Below, one piece after another: positions 19,743-28,100 of a DNA stretch of 64,000 bases. The position numbers and the translations under genes were made by a program. The first letter of the stretch is position 1. The number at the start of each line of letters is the position of its first letter. The stretch is from Agromyces bracchium. Its GTDB lineage: Bacteria; Actinomycetota; Actinomycetes; Actinomycetales; Microbacteriaceae. The stretch is taken from contig NZ_WMLB01000043.1 in assembly GCF_009709675.1 (NCBI RefSeq), positions 1-64,000 on the forward strand. The letters run 5' to 3'. Under the pieces are notes generated by a model. It was not told where the DNA came from and did not search any database. It saw only the letters and a program-made list of their open reading frames with translations.

Positions 19743-20453
19743 CTACGGCTGGAGACGGCCGATCCGCCACGGCGACCCCGCCGCGGCCTCCGGATCGCGG
19801 TCGAACACGATCCGGTCGTGCAGCCGAGAGGTCCGCCCCTGCCAGAACTCGATCCGCCACGGGCGCAGCCGGTAGCCGCCCCACCGATCCGGCCGACGGA
19901 TGTCGTCGACGCCCGCGTACTCCTCCTCGAGCTCGCGCACGCGCTCCTCGAGCTCGGCTCGCGAACCGATGGGCTGCGACTGGCGGCTCGCGGTCGCGGC
20001 GATGCGCGACCCGTACGGGCGGGTCGCCCAGTACGCGTCGGACTCCTCGTCGGGGACCGGATCGACGACGCCCGTGACGATGACCTGCCGGTGGATCAGG
20101 TACCACGGGAAGAGCAGCGTCGCGGTCGGGGACGCCGCGAGCGCCCGCCCCTTGCGCGACGAGCGGTCGGTGTAGAACACGAACCCGCGATCGTCGACGC
20201 CACGCAGCAGCACGGTCCGGCTCGACGGCGTGCCGCCTGCGCCGACCGTGCCGAGCACCATCGCGTTCGGCTCGTACACGTCGCGCTCGTCGGCCTCGGC
20301 GAGCCAGCGGTCGAACTGCACGAACGGGTCGGCGGCGAGCGCCGCCTCGTCGAGGCGCTCTTCGCCGTAGTCCTTGCGCCGGGTCAGGGCGTGCTCGACG
20401 GCCCGGTCGATCCGGTCGGCGCCCATGCGGTCGGGGTCGATCGCGTCGCTCAT
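19743..20453 (-). CDS. pdxH: Pyridoxamine 5'-phosphate oxidase
   Basis: This 236-residue FMN enzyme makes pyridoxal 5'-phosphate in the vitamin B6 salvage pathway. FMN and substrate motifs are present (SRTVLLRG, YTDRSSRKGRALAASP, HRQVIVTG) and the C-terminus is the usual WRIGRLQP. A TACGCT -10 (20460-20465, reverse strand) lies 6 nt before ATG 20453, giving a leaderless start. The longer reading frame upstream is a translation of tRNA-Ala and is discarded. Confidence 0.95.
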   Translation of the reverse strand: MSDAIDPDRMGADRIDRAVEHALTRRKDYGEERLDEAALAADPFVQFDRWLAEADERDVYEPNAMVLGTVGAGGTPSSRTVLLRGVDDRGFVFYTDRSSRKGRALAASPTATLLFPWYLIHRQVIVTGVVDPVPDEESDAYWATRPYGSRIAATASRQSQPIGSRAELEERVRELEEEYAGVDDIRRPDRWGGYRLRPWRIEFWQGRTSRLHDRIVFDRDPEAAAGSPWRIGRLQP

Positions 20454-20521
20454 GGCTCCAGCGTACGAGCGGACGACGAAGCCCCCGGGATCCGATCGGA
20501 TTCCGGGGGCTTTCATCAGGT

Positions 20522-20597
20522 TGGTGGACCCAGGGGGATTCGAACCCCCGACCTTCTCATTGCGAACGAGACGCGCTACCAACTGCGCCATGGGCCC
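20522..20597 (-). tRNA. tRNA-Ala (anticodon CGC)
   Basis: The reverse strand folds into a complete cloverleaf. The acceptor stem is GGGCCCA with TGGGTCC, the anticodon loop is TTCGCAA (anticodon CGC, codon GCG), and the T loop is TTCGAAT. The 3' CCA is encoded. It reads codon GCG, the favoured Ala codon of this genome. Confidence 0.96.
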
Positions 20598-20647
20598 GAG
20601 CCGTGAACGACTCTACCATCCTCCGAAGGGTGGTCCGGACCACCCGA

Positions 20648-21733
20648 TCAGACGGCGGTGCGACGGCGCCGCAGCACCTGGTCGAGGTCGCCCATGCCCG
20701 GTTCGGCACCGTCGACGATGCCCATGCGCGCGTACGGGTTGGCGGGTTCGGACGCCGAACCGGCCCGGCGGTGCGCCTCCGCGTCGCCGGCCGCCTGGGT
20801 CGGTGCGTCCTCGACGGATGCCGCGGTCGGCCGGAGCACGGGAACCTGCCGTTCCATCCGCTCGGCGCGCTCGGCGAACTCGGCCTCCGTCGCGGCGCGC
20901 TTGAGCTGCTCGGCTTCGGCGATCGAGGCCATGACGCTCGCCGCGATCGTGCCGCGCGAGAGGTGGAGCGGCTTCGGCAGCGGCTGCGGCGTCCAGCCGG
21001 CTCCCTCGGAGGGGTCGGCCTCCTCGACGTCGATGGGCTCGAAGGGCTCGGAGACGGGCACCGCGACGGGCGCCGCGACGACCGGGATCGGCCGGCGGCG
21101 GGCGAGCACCGCGAGGCCGCTCATGGCCGCGACGATGCCCAGGCCGCCGGCGAGGGTGACCAGGCCCGTGCCACCCAGGGCGAGCACGACGAGGCCGACG
21201 ACGAGCGCGACCAGCGAGGCCAGGAGCAGCAGCGAGCACATCGCGCGACGGCGACGCCGTCCGCGGCGGGCGGCGCGGGCGTCGGCAGCGGCGGGCGCCG
21301 TCGTCCCGTGACGAGCCGCGGCATCCGCCTCGGCCGCGAGCGCGGCGGTGCGCCGTGCGGCCGCCGCGCGCTCGGCGGCCGCCGCCCGCTCCGCCTGCGC
21401 CGCGACCTCGCGTTCGGCGGCGGCGGCGGCCTCCTCGGCGGCGATGCGCTCGGCGATCGCGAGGTTCTCGGCGGCCTGCGCCTCGAGGCGCGAGGCGAGC
21501 TCGTGTTCGTGGAGGATCCGTTCCTGCGCGGCGACCTCGCGCGCGGTCACGCCCGTGCGGACCTCCTCCGGCGCCTCGGCCGTCTCGGCGAGGATCCGCA
21601 GGGTCTGCTGCAGGCGCACCGCGTTGCGCTCGGTGGCGAGGTACTGTCGCCGGCGGAGCCAGCTCGGGAGCAGATAGGCGATCCAGAGCGTCGCGGCGAC
21701 CGCCACGAGCACGCCACCGCCGATCGGATCCAT
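20648..21733 (-). CDS. Membrane protein with Ala-rich coiled coil, unknown function
   Basis: This 361-residue protein has an N-terminal membrane anchor (residues about 6-24, then basic LRRRQ). A long Ala/Glu-rich coiled coil follows (about 60-140), then a basic patch (RRGRRRRR) and two further hydrophobic segments (about 165-215). The cytoplasmic tail is acidic and Pro-rich. A TAGCGT -10 (21740-21745, reverse strand) is 6 nt before ATG 21733. I do not recognise a characterised family. Its place beside galU and an acetyltransferase suggests a conserved chromosomal gene with an envelope or division role, which is only inference. Confidence 0.75.
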   Translation of the reverse strand: MDPIGGGVLVAVAATLWIAYLLPSWLRRRQYLATERNAVRLQQTLRILAETAEAPEEVRTGVTAREVAAQERILHEHELASRLEAQAAENLAIAERIAAEEAAAAAEREVAAQAERAAAAERAAAARRTAALAAEADAAARHGTTAPAAADARAARRGRRRRRAMCSLLLLASLVALVVGLVVLALGGTGLVTLAGGLGIVAAMSGLAVLARRRPIPVVAAPVAVPVSEPFEPIDVEEADPSEGAGWTPQPLPKPLHLSRGTIAASVMASIAEAEQLKRAATEAEFAERAERMERQVPVLRPTAASVEDAPTQAAGDAEAHRRAGSASEPANPYARMGIVDGAEPGMGDLDQVLRRRRTAV

Positions 21734-21785
21734 GGCACCACGCTAGGTCACCGGGCGCCGGCGATCCCGCTCGCCGTGGGGCGTG

Positions 21786-22448
21786 TCAGCGATCCCCCAC
21801 CCGAAGGGGGGTGCGCGCGGCCTCGCGGTCGGCCTCGGGGATCGCGGCGGCGTCCGTCGGCGCGCGACCCTCCCGCCAGCGACGGAGCACCCCGCCGGGC
21901 ACCTCCTCGGCGACGAGCGCGAACGCGAAGTGGTCGCGCCAGTCGCCGTCGATGTGGATGAATCGGCGGCGCAGCCCCTCGTAGCGGAAGCCGAGCTTCT
22001 CGACGACCCGGAGCGACGGCCCGTTCTCCGGGCGGATGCAGATCTCCATGCGGTGCAGGCGCAGCGTGCGGAAGCAGTGGTCGGTCGCGAGGGCGACCGC
22101 GGTCGGGGTGATGCCGCGGCCGGCGACCTCCTTCGCGACCCAGTACCCGATGGATGCCGACGCGAGCGACCCGTGCGTGATCGAGGAGACGTTCAGCTGC
22201 CCGACGAGCTCCTCCTCCCATTCGATGACGAACGGGAGCGCCGTGCCGGCGCGTGCGTGGGCGTTCAGGTTGCGGATGCTCGCACGCGCGTCGATGACCG
22301 TGCCCCCGCCGGGGTAGGTCGCCTCCCAGCGCCGCAGCCACGCGCGATTGTCGAGCAGCACCCGTTCGAGCTGGCGCGCGTCTCGCACCCGGATCGGACG
22401 GAGCGTCAGCGACCCGTCGACGAGGGTCGGAACGGATGCCACCGGCAC
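21786..22448 (-). CDS. GNAT acetyltransferase, RimJ/RimL type
   Basis: This 220-residue N-acetyltransferase has the RimJ pattern (LRPIRVRDARQLERVL, SASIGYWVAKEVAGRGITPTA, RMEICIRPENGPSLRVVEKLGF). It acetylates N-terminal amino groups, typically of ribosomal proteins, using acetyl-CoA. GTG 22448 is chosen because a GAGG ribosome site inside the end of galU stands 5 nt before it. Its start lies just past the galU stop (TGAC-GTG), so it is co-transcribed and coupled. Confidence 0.87.
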   Translation of the reverse strand: MPVASVPTLVDGSLTLRPIRVRDARQLERVLLDNRAWLRRWEATYPGGGTVIDARASIRNLNAHARAGTALPFVIEWEEELVGQLNVSSITHGSLASASIGYWVAKEVAGRGITPTAVALATDHCFRTLRLHRMEICIRPENGPSLRVVEKLGFRYEGLRRRFIHIDGDWRDHFAFALVAEEVPGGVLRRWREGRAPTDAAAIPEADREAARTPLRVGDR

Positions 22449-22449
22449 G

Positions 22450-23349
22450 TCAGCCTCGTTCGAGACCGGCGGCGAACTCGACGAGCCAGGCCCGCAGGTC
22501 GGCGCCGAGGTCGTCGCGATCGGAGGCGAGCTGGACGACGGCCTTGATGTAGTCGAGCTTGTCGCCGGTGTCGTAGCGACGACCCCGGAAGACGACGCCG
22601 TACACGCCGCCCGTTCTCTCGACGTCGCCCGCCATCTCCATGAGCGCATCGGTGAGCTGGATCTCGCCGCCCTTGCCGGGCTCGGTGCGGTGCAGCACCT
22701 CGAACACCTCGGGCTTCAGTACGTAGCGGCCGATGACGGCGTAGTTCGAGGGGGCGACCTCCTTCGCGGGCTTCTCGACGAGGCCGGTGATCCGGACGAC
22801 GTCGGGGTCGTCGGTCTCCTCGATCTCGGCGGCGCCGTACAGGTGGATGCTGTCGGGGTCGACCTCGAGGAGGGCCACGATGCTCGCGTCGCGGGCGACC
22901 TGCTCGTCGAGCATGCGCGTGAGCAGCACGTCGCGTTCGTCGATGATGTCGTCGCCGAGCAGCACCGCGAACGGCTCGTCGCCCACGTGCATCTCGGCGC
23001 GCATCACCGCGTGGCCGAGGCCCTTCGGGTCGCCCTGGCGGACGTAGTGCATCTGCGCGAGCTCGGTCGACTCGTTGACTTTCTGCAGCTTGGCCGTGTC
23101 GCCCTTCTGCTCGAGCGTGTACTCGAGCTCGGCGACCCGGTCGAAGTGGTTCTCGAGCGCGTTCTTGTTGCGGCCGGTGATCATGAGCACGTCGGTGAGG
23201 CCCGCGCCGACGGCCTCCTCGACCACGTACTGGATGGCGGGCTTGTCGACGACCGGCAGCATCTCCTTCGGCATCGCCTTGGTCGCGGGCAGGAAGCGCG
23301 TTCCCAGGCCGGCAGCGGGGATGACGGCCTTCGTGATCCGTTCAGTCAT
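22450..23349 (-). CDS. galU: UTP-glucose-1-phosphate uridylyltransferase
   Basis: This 299-residue nucleotidyltransferase makes UDP-glucose for cell-wall and exopolysaccharide synthesis. It opens with the activator/nucleotide loop KAVIPAAGLGTRFLPATKAMPKEMLP and keeps VVEEAV, GDDIID and GLVEKPAKE. A TACGCT -10 (23357-23362, reverse strand) is 7 nt before ATG 23349. The promoter faces that of the formyl-THF cycloligase gene. Confidence 0.96.
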   Translation of the reverse strand: MTERITKAVIPAAGLGTRFLPATKAMPKEMLPVVDKPAIQYVVEEAVGAGLTDVLMITGRNKNALENHFDRVAELEYTLEQKGDTAKLQKVNESTELAQMHYVRQGDPKGLGHAVMRAEMHVGDEPFAVLLGDDIIDERDVLLTRMLDEQVARDASIVALLEVDPDSIHLYGAAEIEETDDPDVVRITGLVEKPAKEVAPSNYAVIGRYVLKPEVFEVLHRTEPGKGGEIQLTDALMEMAGDVERTGGVYGVVFRGRRYDTGDKLDYIKAVVQLASDRDDLGADLRAWLVEFAAGLERG

Positions 23350-23356
23350 GGGCTTC

Positions 23357-23404
23357 AGCGTAGCCGTACGGCATCGGCCTCGGACGGATGCATCGTCCTA
23401 GGAT
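23357..23404. promoter_or_regulatory. Divergent leaderless promoters of galU and the cycloligase gene
   Basis: The reverse-strand -10 TACGCT (23357-23362) is 7 nt from the galU ATG, and the forward -10 TAGGAT (23399-23404) is 7 nt from the cycloligase ATG 23412. Only about 60 bp separate the two coding starts, so both transcripts should begin at or within a base or two of the start codon. Confidence 0.6.
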
Positions 23405-23411
23405 GGCTGCC

Positions 23412-23990
23412 ATGCCCGACGATCCGACCGTGGTCAAGCGGATCCTCCGCGCCGAGCTCCGCGAGCGCCGCCGGAACATGCCCGCGCACGAACGAGAACT
23501 GGCGACCGAGGGCTTCACCTCCCGCCTGCAGGAGCTCGTGGGCTCCACCGAGGCGGCGTCGATCTCGTGCTACCTCTCGATGCCGACCGAGCCCGACACG
23601 CGCCCGTTCGTGAACTGGGCGGAGGCGAGGGGCATCCGCGTCCTCTTCCCGATCACGAGGGAGGACGGCCTGCTCGACTGGACCGTCGGCGAGGAGGAGG
23701 ACGAGGTGACCGGGCTGCACGGCATGCCGGAGGCCGTCGGCGAGCTCCTCGGCCCGATGGCGATCAACGACGTCGACCTGATCCTCGTCCCGGCTGCGGC
23801 GGTGGATGCCACGGGCATGCGTCTCGGCTGGGGGCGCGGGTATTTCGACAAGACCCTCGGTTCGATGGGAAAATGTCCTCCGGTGTACGCCATCGTCTTC
23901 GACGGCGAGTTCGTCGAGGAGGTGCCGCGAGAGGTGCACGACCAGCCGGTGAACGGCGTCGTGACCCCCACGCGGATCGTCGCGTTCTGA
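23412..23990 (+). CDS. 5-formyltetrahydrofolate cyclo-ligase
   Basis: This 192-residue folate enzyme converts 5-formyl-THF to 5,10-methenyl-THF with ATP. Family marks are KRILRAELRERRRNM at the N-terminus, LVPAAAVDATGMRLGWGRGYFDKTL (ATP and folate loop) and a C-terminal VHDQPVNGVVTPTR. ATG 23412 is preferred because TAGGAT (23399-23404) ends 7 nt upstream and overlaps the earlier in-frame ATG 23403. Confidence 0.93.
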   Translation: MPDDPTVVKRILRAELRERRRNMPAHERELATEGFTSRLQELVGSTEAASISCYLSMPTEPDTRPFVNWAEARGIRVLFPITREDGLLDWTVGEEEDEVTGLHGMPEAVGELLGPMAINDVDLILVPAAAVDATGMRLGWGRGYFDKTLGSMGKCPPVYAIVFDGEFVEEVPREVHDQPVNGVVTPTRIVAF

Positions 23991-24038
23991 CCTCGCGCCG
24001 CGTACCCGACCTCCACCGACGGACATCGAGAGATCACC

Positions 24039-24362
24039 ATGCCCACCTATTCCTACCGCTGCACCGAGTGCGGCGAGGCCTTCGACATCCAGCAGGCCTT
24101 CACCGACGACTCCCTGACCGAGTGCCCGGCCTGCTCCGGTCGGCTGCGCAAGCTCTACGGCACGGTCGGCGTGACCTTCAACGGCTCGGGCTTCTACCGC
24201 ACCGATTCGCGCGAGTCGGGCTCGAAGGGCGCGAAGGGGGGCCCCGGCTCGGAGTCGGGCACCGGCGGGTCCTCGTCCTCGTCCGAGTCGGCCTCGTCCG
24301 GGTCGTCCTCGTCCACCGCATCCTCGAGCTCGACGACGAGCTCCTCGTCGACCGCCGCGTAG
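24039..24362 (+). CDS. FmdB-family zinc ribbon protein
   Basis: This 107-residue protein begins with a zinc ribbon (MPTYSYRCTECGEAFDIQQ, then CPACSG) of the FmdB regulatory-protein family. It ends in a long Ser-rich low-complexity tail (about residues 75-107). FmdB-like proteins are widespread, and their role is unknown in most bacteria. The gene sits between the cycloligase and mscL, as I recall for actinobacteria. Confidence 0.87.
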   Translation: MPTYSYRCTECGEAFDIQQAFTDDSLTECPACSGRLRKLYGTVGVTFNGSGFYRTDSRESGSKGAKGGPGSESGTGGSSSSSESASSGSSSSTASSSSTTSSSSTAA

Positions 24363-24410
24363 GTCGACGTCCTGTCCACGCACACCGGAACGGAAGCGAA
24401 GGGGGCCCGA

Positions 24411-24851
24411 GTGCTCAAGGGATTCAAGGAGTTCATCCTCAGGGGGAACGTCATCGACCTCGCGGTCGCGGTCGTCATCGGCGCCGCGTTCACGGCGGTC
24501 GTCAACTCGATCGTGAACAACCTGTTCAACCCGCTGATCGGTGCGCTGTTCCGCGCCGACAGCCTCGACTCCGCGTTCGTGTGGGAGATCCCCACGATGG
24601 ACGGCAGTGTCGCCGAGGTGAAGTTCGGCGCCGTGCTCGGCGCGATCCTCACCTTCCTCATCGTCGCCGCGGTCGTGTACTTCGTCTTCGTCATGCCGAT
24701 GAACGTCCTCAAGGAGCGCGCGGAGGCCCGTCGGCAGGCCGGCGAGCCGAAGGCCGAGGACCCCGAGACCGAGCTCACCGTGCTCGCCGAGATCCGCGAC
24801 CTGCTCGCCGCGGAGCGACAGGGTCAGTCCGGATCCCACCGGGCCGACTAG
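24411..24851 (+). CDS. mscL: Large-conductance mechanosensitive channel MscL
   Basis: This 146-residue channel opens under hypo-osmotic shock. It shows the conserved N-terminus (KGFKEFILRGNVIDLAVAVV), pore-lining TM1 (IGAAFTAVVNSIVNNL), a periplasmic loop, TM2 (AILTFLIVAAVVYFVFV) and a C-terminal cytoplasmic helix. The start is GTG 24411, preceded by GGAAGCGAAGGG. Confidence 0.95.
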   Translation: MLKGFKEFILRGNVIDLAVAVVIGAAFTAVVNSIVNNLFNPLIGALFRADSLDSAFVWEIPTMDGSVAEVKFGAVLGAILTFLIVAAVVYFVFVMPMNVLKERAEARRQAGEPKAEDPETELTVLAEIRDLLAAERQGQSGSHRAD

Positions 24852-24911
24852 CCGCGCCTCGCACCCGACCCGGGCGCGCGTCGACCTCGCTCGGCGGGCG
24901 CCTCCGTCGTC

Positions 24912-25142
24912 TCACCAGTGCGGCGGGCGCTCGCGCGTGATCCGGTCGTCCTCGGGACGCGCCTTCGGCGCCGGCCCGCCCTCGCGCTCGTCGTGGGCGC
25001 CCGGCACGGCCGACTCCGGCGCGGGATCCGTGCCCGGCGCGGGGGTCAGACGTGCGCGACGCGCGCCGCGCGCGCGCTCGACGCGTTGACGCGGGGGCGG
25101 GCCATCCGCCTCGCCGTCGTCGTCATGGGACGGGCCCGTCAC
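24912..25142 (-). CDS. Small charged protein coupled to the helicase-like gene
   Basis: This 76-residue, Pro/Arg/Asp-rich and probably disordered protein has no recognisable domain. Its GTG start overlaps the stop of the helicase-like gene (GTGA), so it is translated by coupling. No Shine-Dalgarno independent of the upstream gene is evident. It may be a lineage-specific partner or simply a degenerate tail gene. Confidence 0.5.
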   Translation of the reverse strand: MTGPSHDDDGEADGPPPRQRVERARGARRARLTPAPGTDPAPESAVPGAHDEREGGPAPKARPEDDRITRERPPHW

Positions 25143-28100
25143 GCGGTCTCGGCCTCCTCGACCGCCGGGGTTCCCCGACCGAGCAGCGAGGCGACGCGCT
25201 CGGCGACCGCCTCGGGGTCGCCGAAGAGCTCGAAGCTGTGCACGCGCAGGTAGTGCCATCCGAGTCGGCGCAGCACGTCGGGCCGGAGCCGGAGCGACTC
25301 GCGAAGGCTCTGCCCGACGAGCGCCTGGTCGGTCTCGACGACGACCGCCCTCCCCGCGTGCGACGCCGCGAGCGAGAGCGTGTCGCGGTGGCCCACGCTC
25401 ACGCGGATGCCGCGGCGCTCGAGCCGCGTCGCGAGGTCGACCAGCATGGGGTCCCCGCGACCGCGGTCGCGGACCGCGTCCTTCTGCTCCTCGGTGTGCG
25501 AGAGCACGCTCGCGAGCGCGACGACGCCGTGGCGCTGGCGATCCTCGTCGATGTCCTCCGGGCGGAAGGCCGAGACGATGTCCATCGAGCGACGCGCGCG
25601 CGTCATGGCGACCGCGAGCAACCGCTCGCCGCCGGGCTCGCCGAGCGCGCCGAAGTTGGACAGCAGCCGGCCGTGCGGCGTGCGGCCGTAGCCGATCGAG
25701 AACACGACGCGATCGCGGCTCTGCGCCACCGCCTGCTCGAGCGTGAGCACCGTGAACGGCTCGGCGCGGTCGCGCAGGATGAAGTCGGACAGGTCGCTGC
25801 GCTTGGCGAACGCGGCGAGCACCGCCTGGTGCACGCGGGCCGCGTGCCGCGCGCTCGCAGTGATGACCATAAGCGACTCGCGCGGCCGCTTCACCGCGTG
25901 CTCCATCACGAGCTCGACGACCTTCGCGACCTCGGCGTCGAGGCTCTCGACCGTGCCGGTCACGGGATCGGGCAGCCCGTTGCCGCGAACGTAGTGCAGT
26001 CCGAGGCTGCCGTGGCCGAGGAAGCTGCCCGCCCACGGCATCGACACGATGCGCCCGCCGTAGAACCGGCGGTTGACGAGCTCGGCCAGATCCTCGCCGC
26101 CGGCGCGGTAGCTGCGCGTGAGGGTCATGGTCGGCAGCAGGTCGGCGAGGCGCGCGAGCGCCGAGTCGGCGTGCAGCGCGTCGACGCCGTGCTCGGCACG
26201 CGGACGCTCGTCGGCATCGGCCCGGATCGCGAGCTCGAACCGAGTGGGCGTCTGCGTGACCGGGTCGCCGAAGGCGACGACCTGGGTCGCGCGGCGGATC
26301 GCACCCAGGTTCTCGGCGATGGTCGTCGCGCCCGCATCCACGAGGAGCACCGTGTCGAACCGGATCGCGTCGTCGATCTCGGGCACCTCGTACGGCGACG
26401 CGAGCCAGACGGGAGCGAGCAGCCGGAACAGGTGGGGCGCCTCGCGGTGCAGCCGCTCCGGACGGACGCGGTCGCCGCGGAGCATCCGCCGCAGTCGTTC
26501 GGCCTCGTCGGGCTGGTCGACCAGCGCGACCCGCCAGGCCTCGGCGAGGCGCCACGCGAGAAGCGGCCCGGCCGCCGAGGCGTGCGCGTCGTCGACGAGC
26601 CGGAAGTCGGATTCGAGCCGGTCGAGCACGCTCGTGTTCGCCCCGAGGAGCGCGGGGTCGCCCGCGAGCACGATCTCGAACACCGACTGCCACCAGGCGA
26701 GCTCGAGCTCGGAGGCGACCTGCTGCTCGGGGACGTGACGCTTGGCCAGGTCGACGAGCAGCGGGTCGAGCCCGAGCCCGCGGAGCTTCTGGAGCAGCGC
26801 CGTCCGCTCCTGCAGGTTGAGCAGCACCTCGGACTCCGCGGCGAGGCCGACGAGGGTGGCCTCGAGGTCGCGCAGCGGGCGAGCGCCGAGCCGCTTGGGC
26901 GTTCCGGCCAGGCCGAGCGGCGCGTCGAGTTCCTGCAGGTCGGCGGCGACCGTGTGGTACGCCACGTGCACGTCGTCGAGCCCGACGGGCACGCTCGGCA
27001 CGGCGCCCGCCTCCGAGTACCGGTGCCAGAGCGTGCGCTGCTGCTGGATGCCGCGGAGCGACGCGTTCAGGTCGCCGACGTGCACCCCGGGGCGCACGTA
27101 CTCGAGCGCGAGGCGCTTGAGGCGTCGGCGGTTCGCGCCCGACATGCCGGTCTCGCGGCGCGGCGCCGTCGCCGCGATGAGTTCGCCGAGCGGACGGTCG
27201 TAGACCGACGGCAGGAACTTGTCGAGCGTGTCGCGGACGTCGTGCAGCAGTCGGAGGAAGACGCCGAGCTCGGCGACCGACTCGAACTGACGCAGGCGGG
27301 TCTGCGCGATCAGCGCGCGAGCGCGGTCCAGGAGGCGCGGCACGTCGGTCGCGCTCAGCCGCTTGGCGAGCTCGTGGGCGGCGGTCGCCTCCTCGGAGGT
27401 GGCGAAGTCGGCGCCGTACCAGGGCGAGTCGCCCGGGCCGTAGCGGAACTCGCCGAGCGTCGCGGCGCGGACGAGGTCGGCCGCGACCGCGTCGCGGCCC
27501 GCGGCGAGCGCGACGAGCGAGCCGCGGTCGAGCCGCGCGGTGGTGTCGGGCGGCTCGGGCATCGAGGCGAGTCCGGCGAGCGCGGTGAGCGCATCCAGCA
27601 CCGAGACCCCGAGTTCGCCGTCGTGGCGGGTGAGCGCGTGCCGGTAGTCGAGCAGCACACGGCGCAGGCGCACGAGCGCGTCGTCGATGTCGGCGATGCG
27701 CGGCTGCTCGGCCTTCTCGTTCCGGGTGATCGACTGGATGAGGTCGCGGCGGAGGCGATCGGTGCCAACGGCCAGCCCGCCGAGGCCGACCTGGCCGAGT
27801 CGATGCGCGATGCCGTCGAGGCTGGCGCGTCGGCCGCCCACGACGAGGACGCGCCGCTCGTTGGCCACGAGTGCCCCGATCGCGTTCACGATGGTCTGCG
27901 TTCCGCCGGTCCCCGGAAGGGTCTTCACGACGATCGAGTCGCCCTGCTCGATCCGGGCGATCACCTGCTCCTGCTCCGGGTCGGCGTCGAGCAGCAGCCG
28001 GTCGGTCGAGGGCGGCCGCTCGTCCTGCGGGACGATGCTCGGCGCCTCGGCCTGGCGGGACACGGCGGCACGGGCGTTCGGATTGCCGGCGATCGCGTCG

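Noticed and set aside
20454-20591. N-terminal extension of PdxH
   Set aside because: The extra residues are a translation of tRNA-Ala; a -10 hexamer 6 nt before ATG 20453 sets the start.
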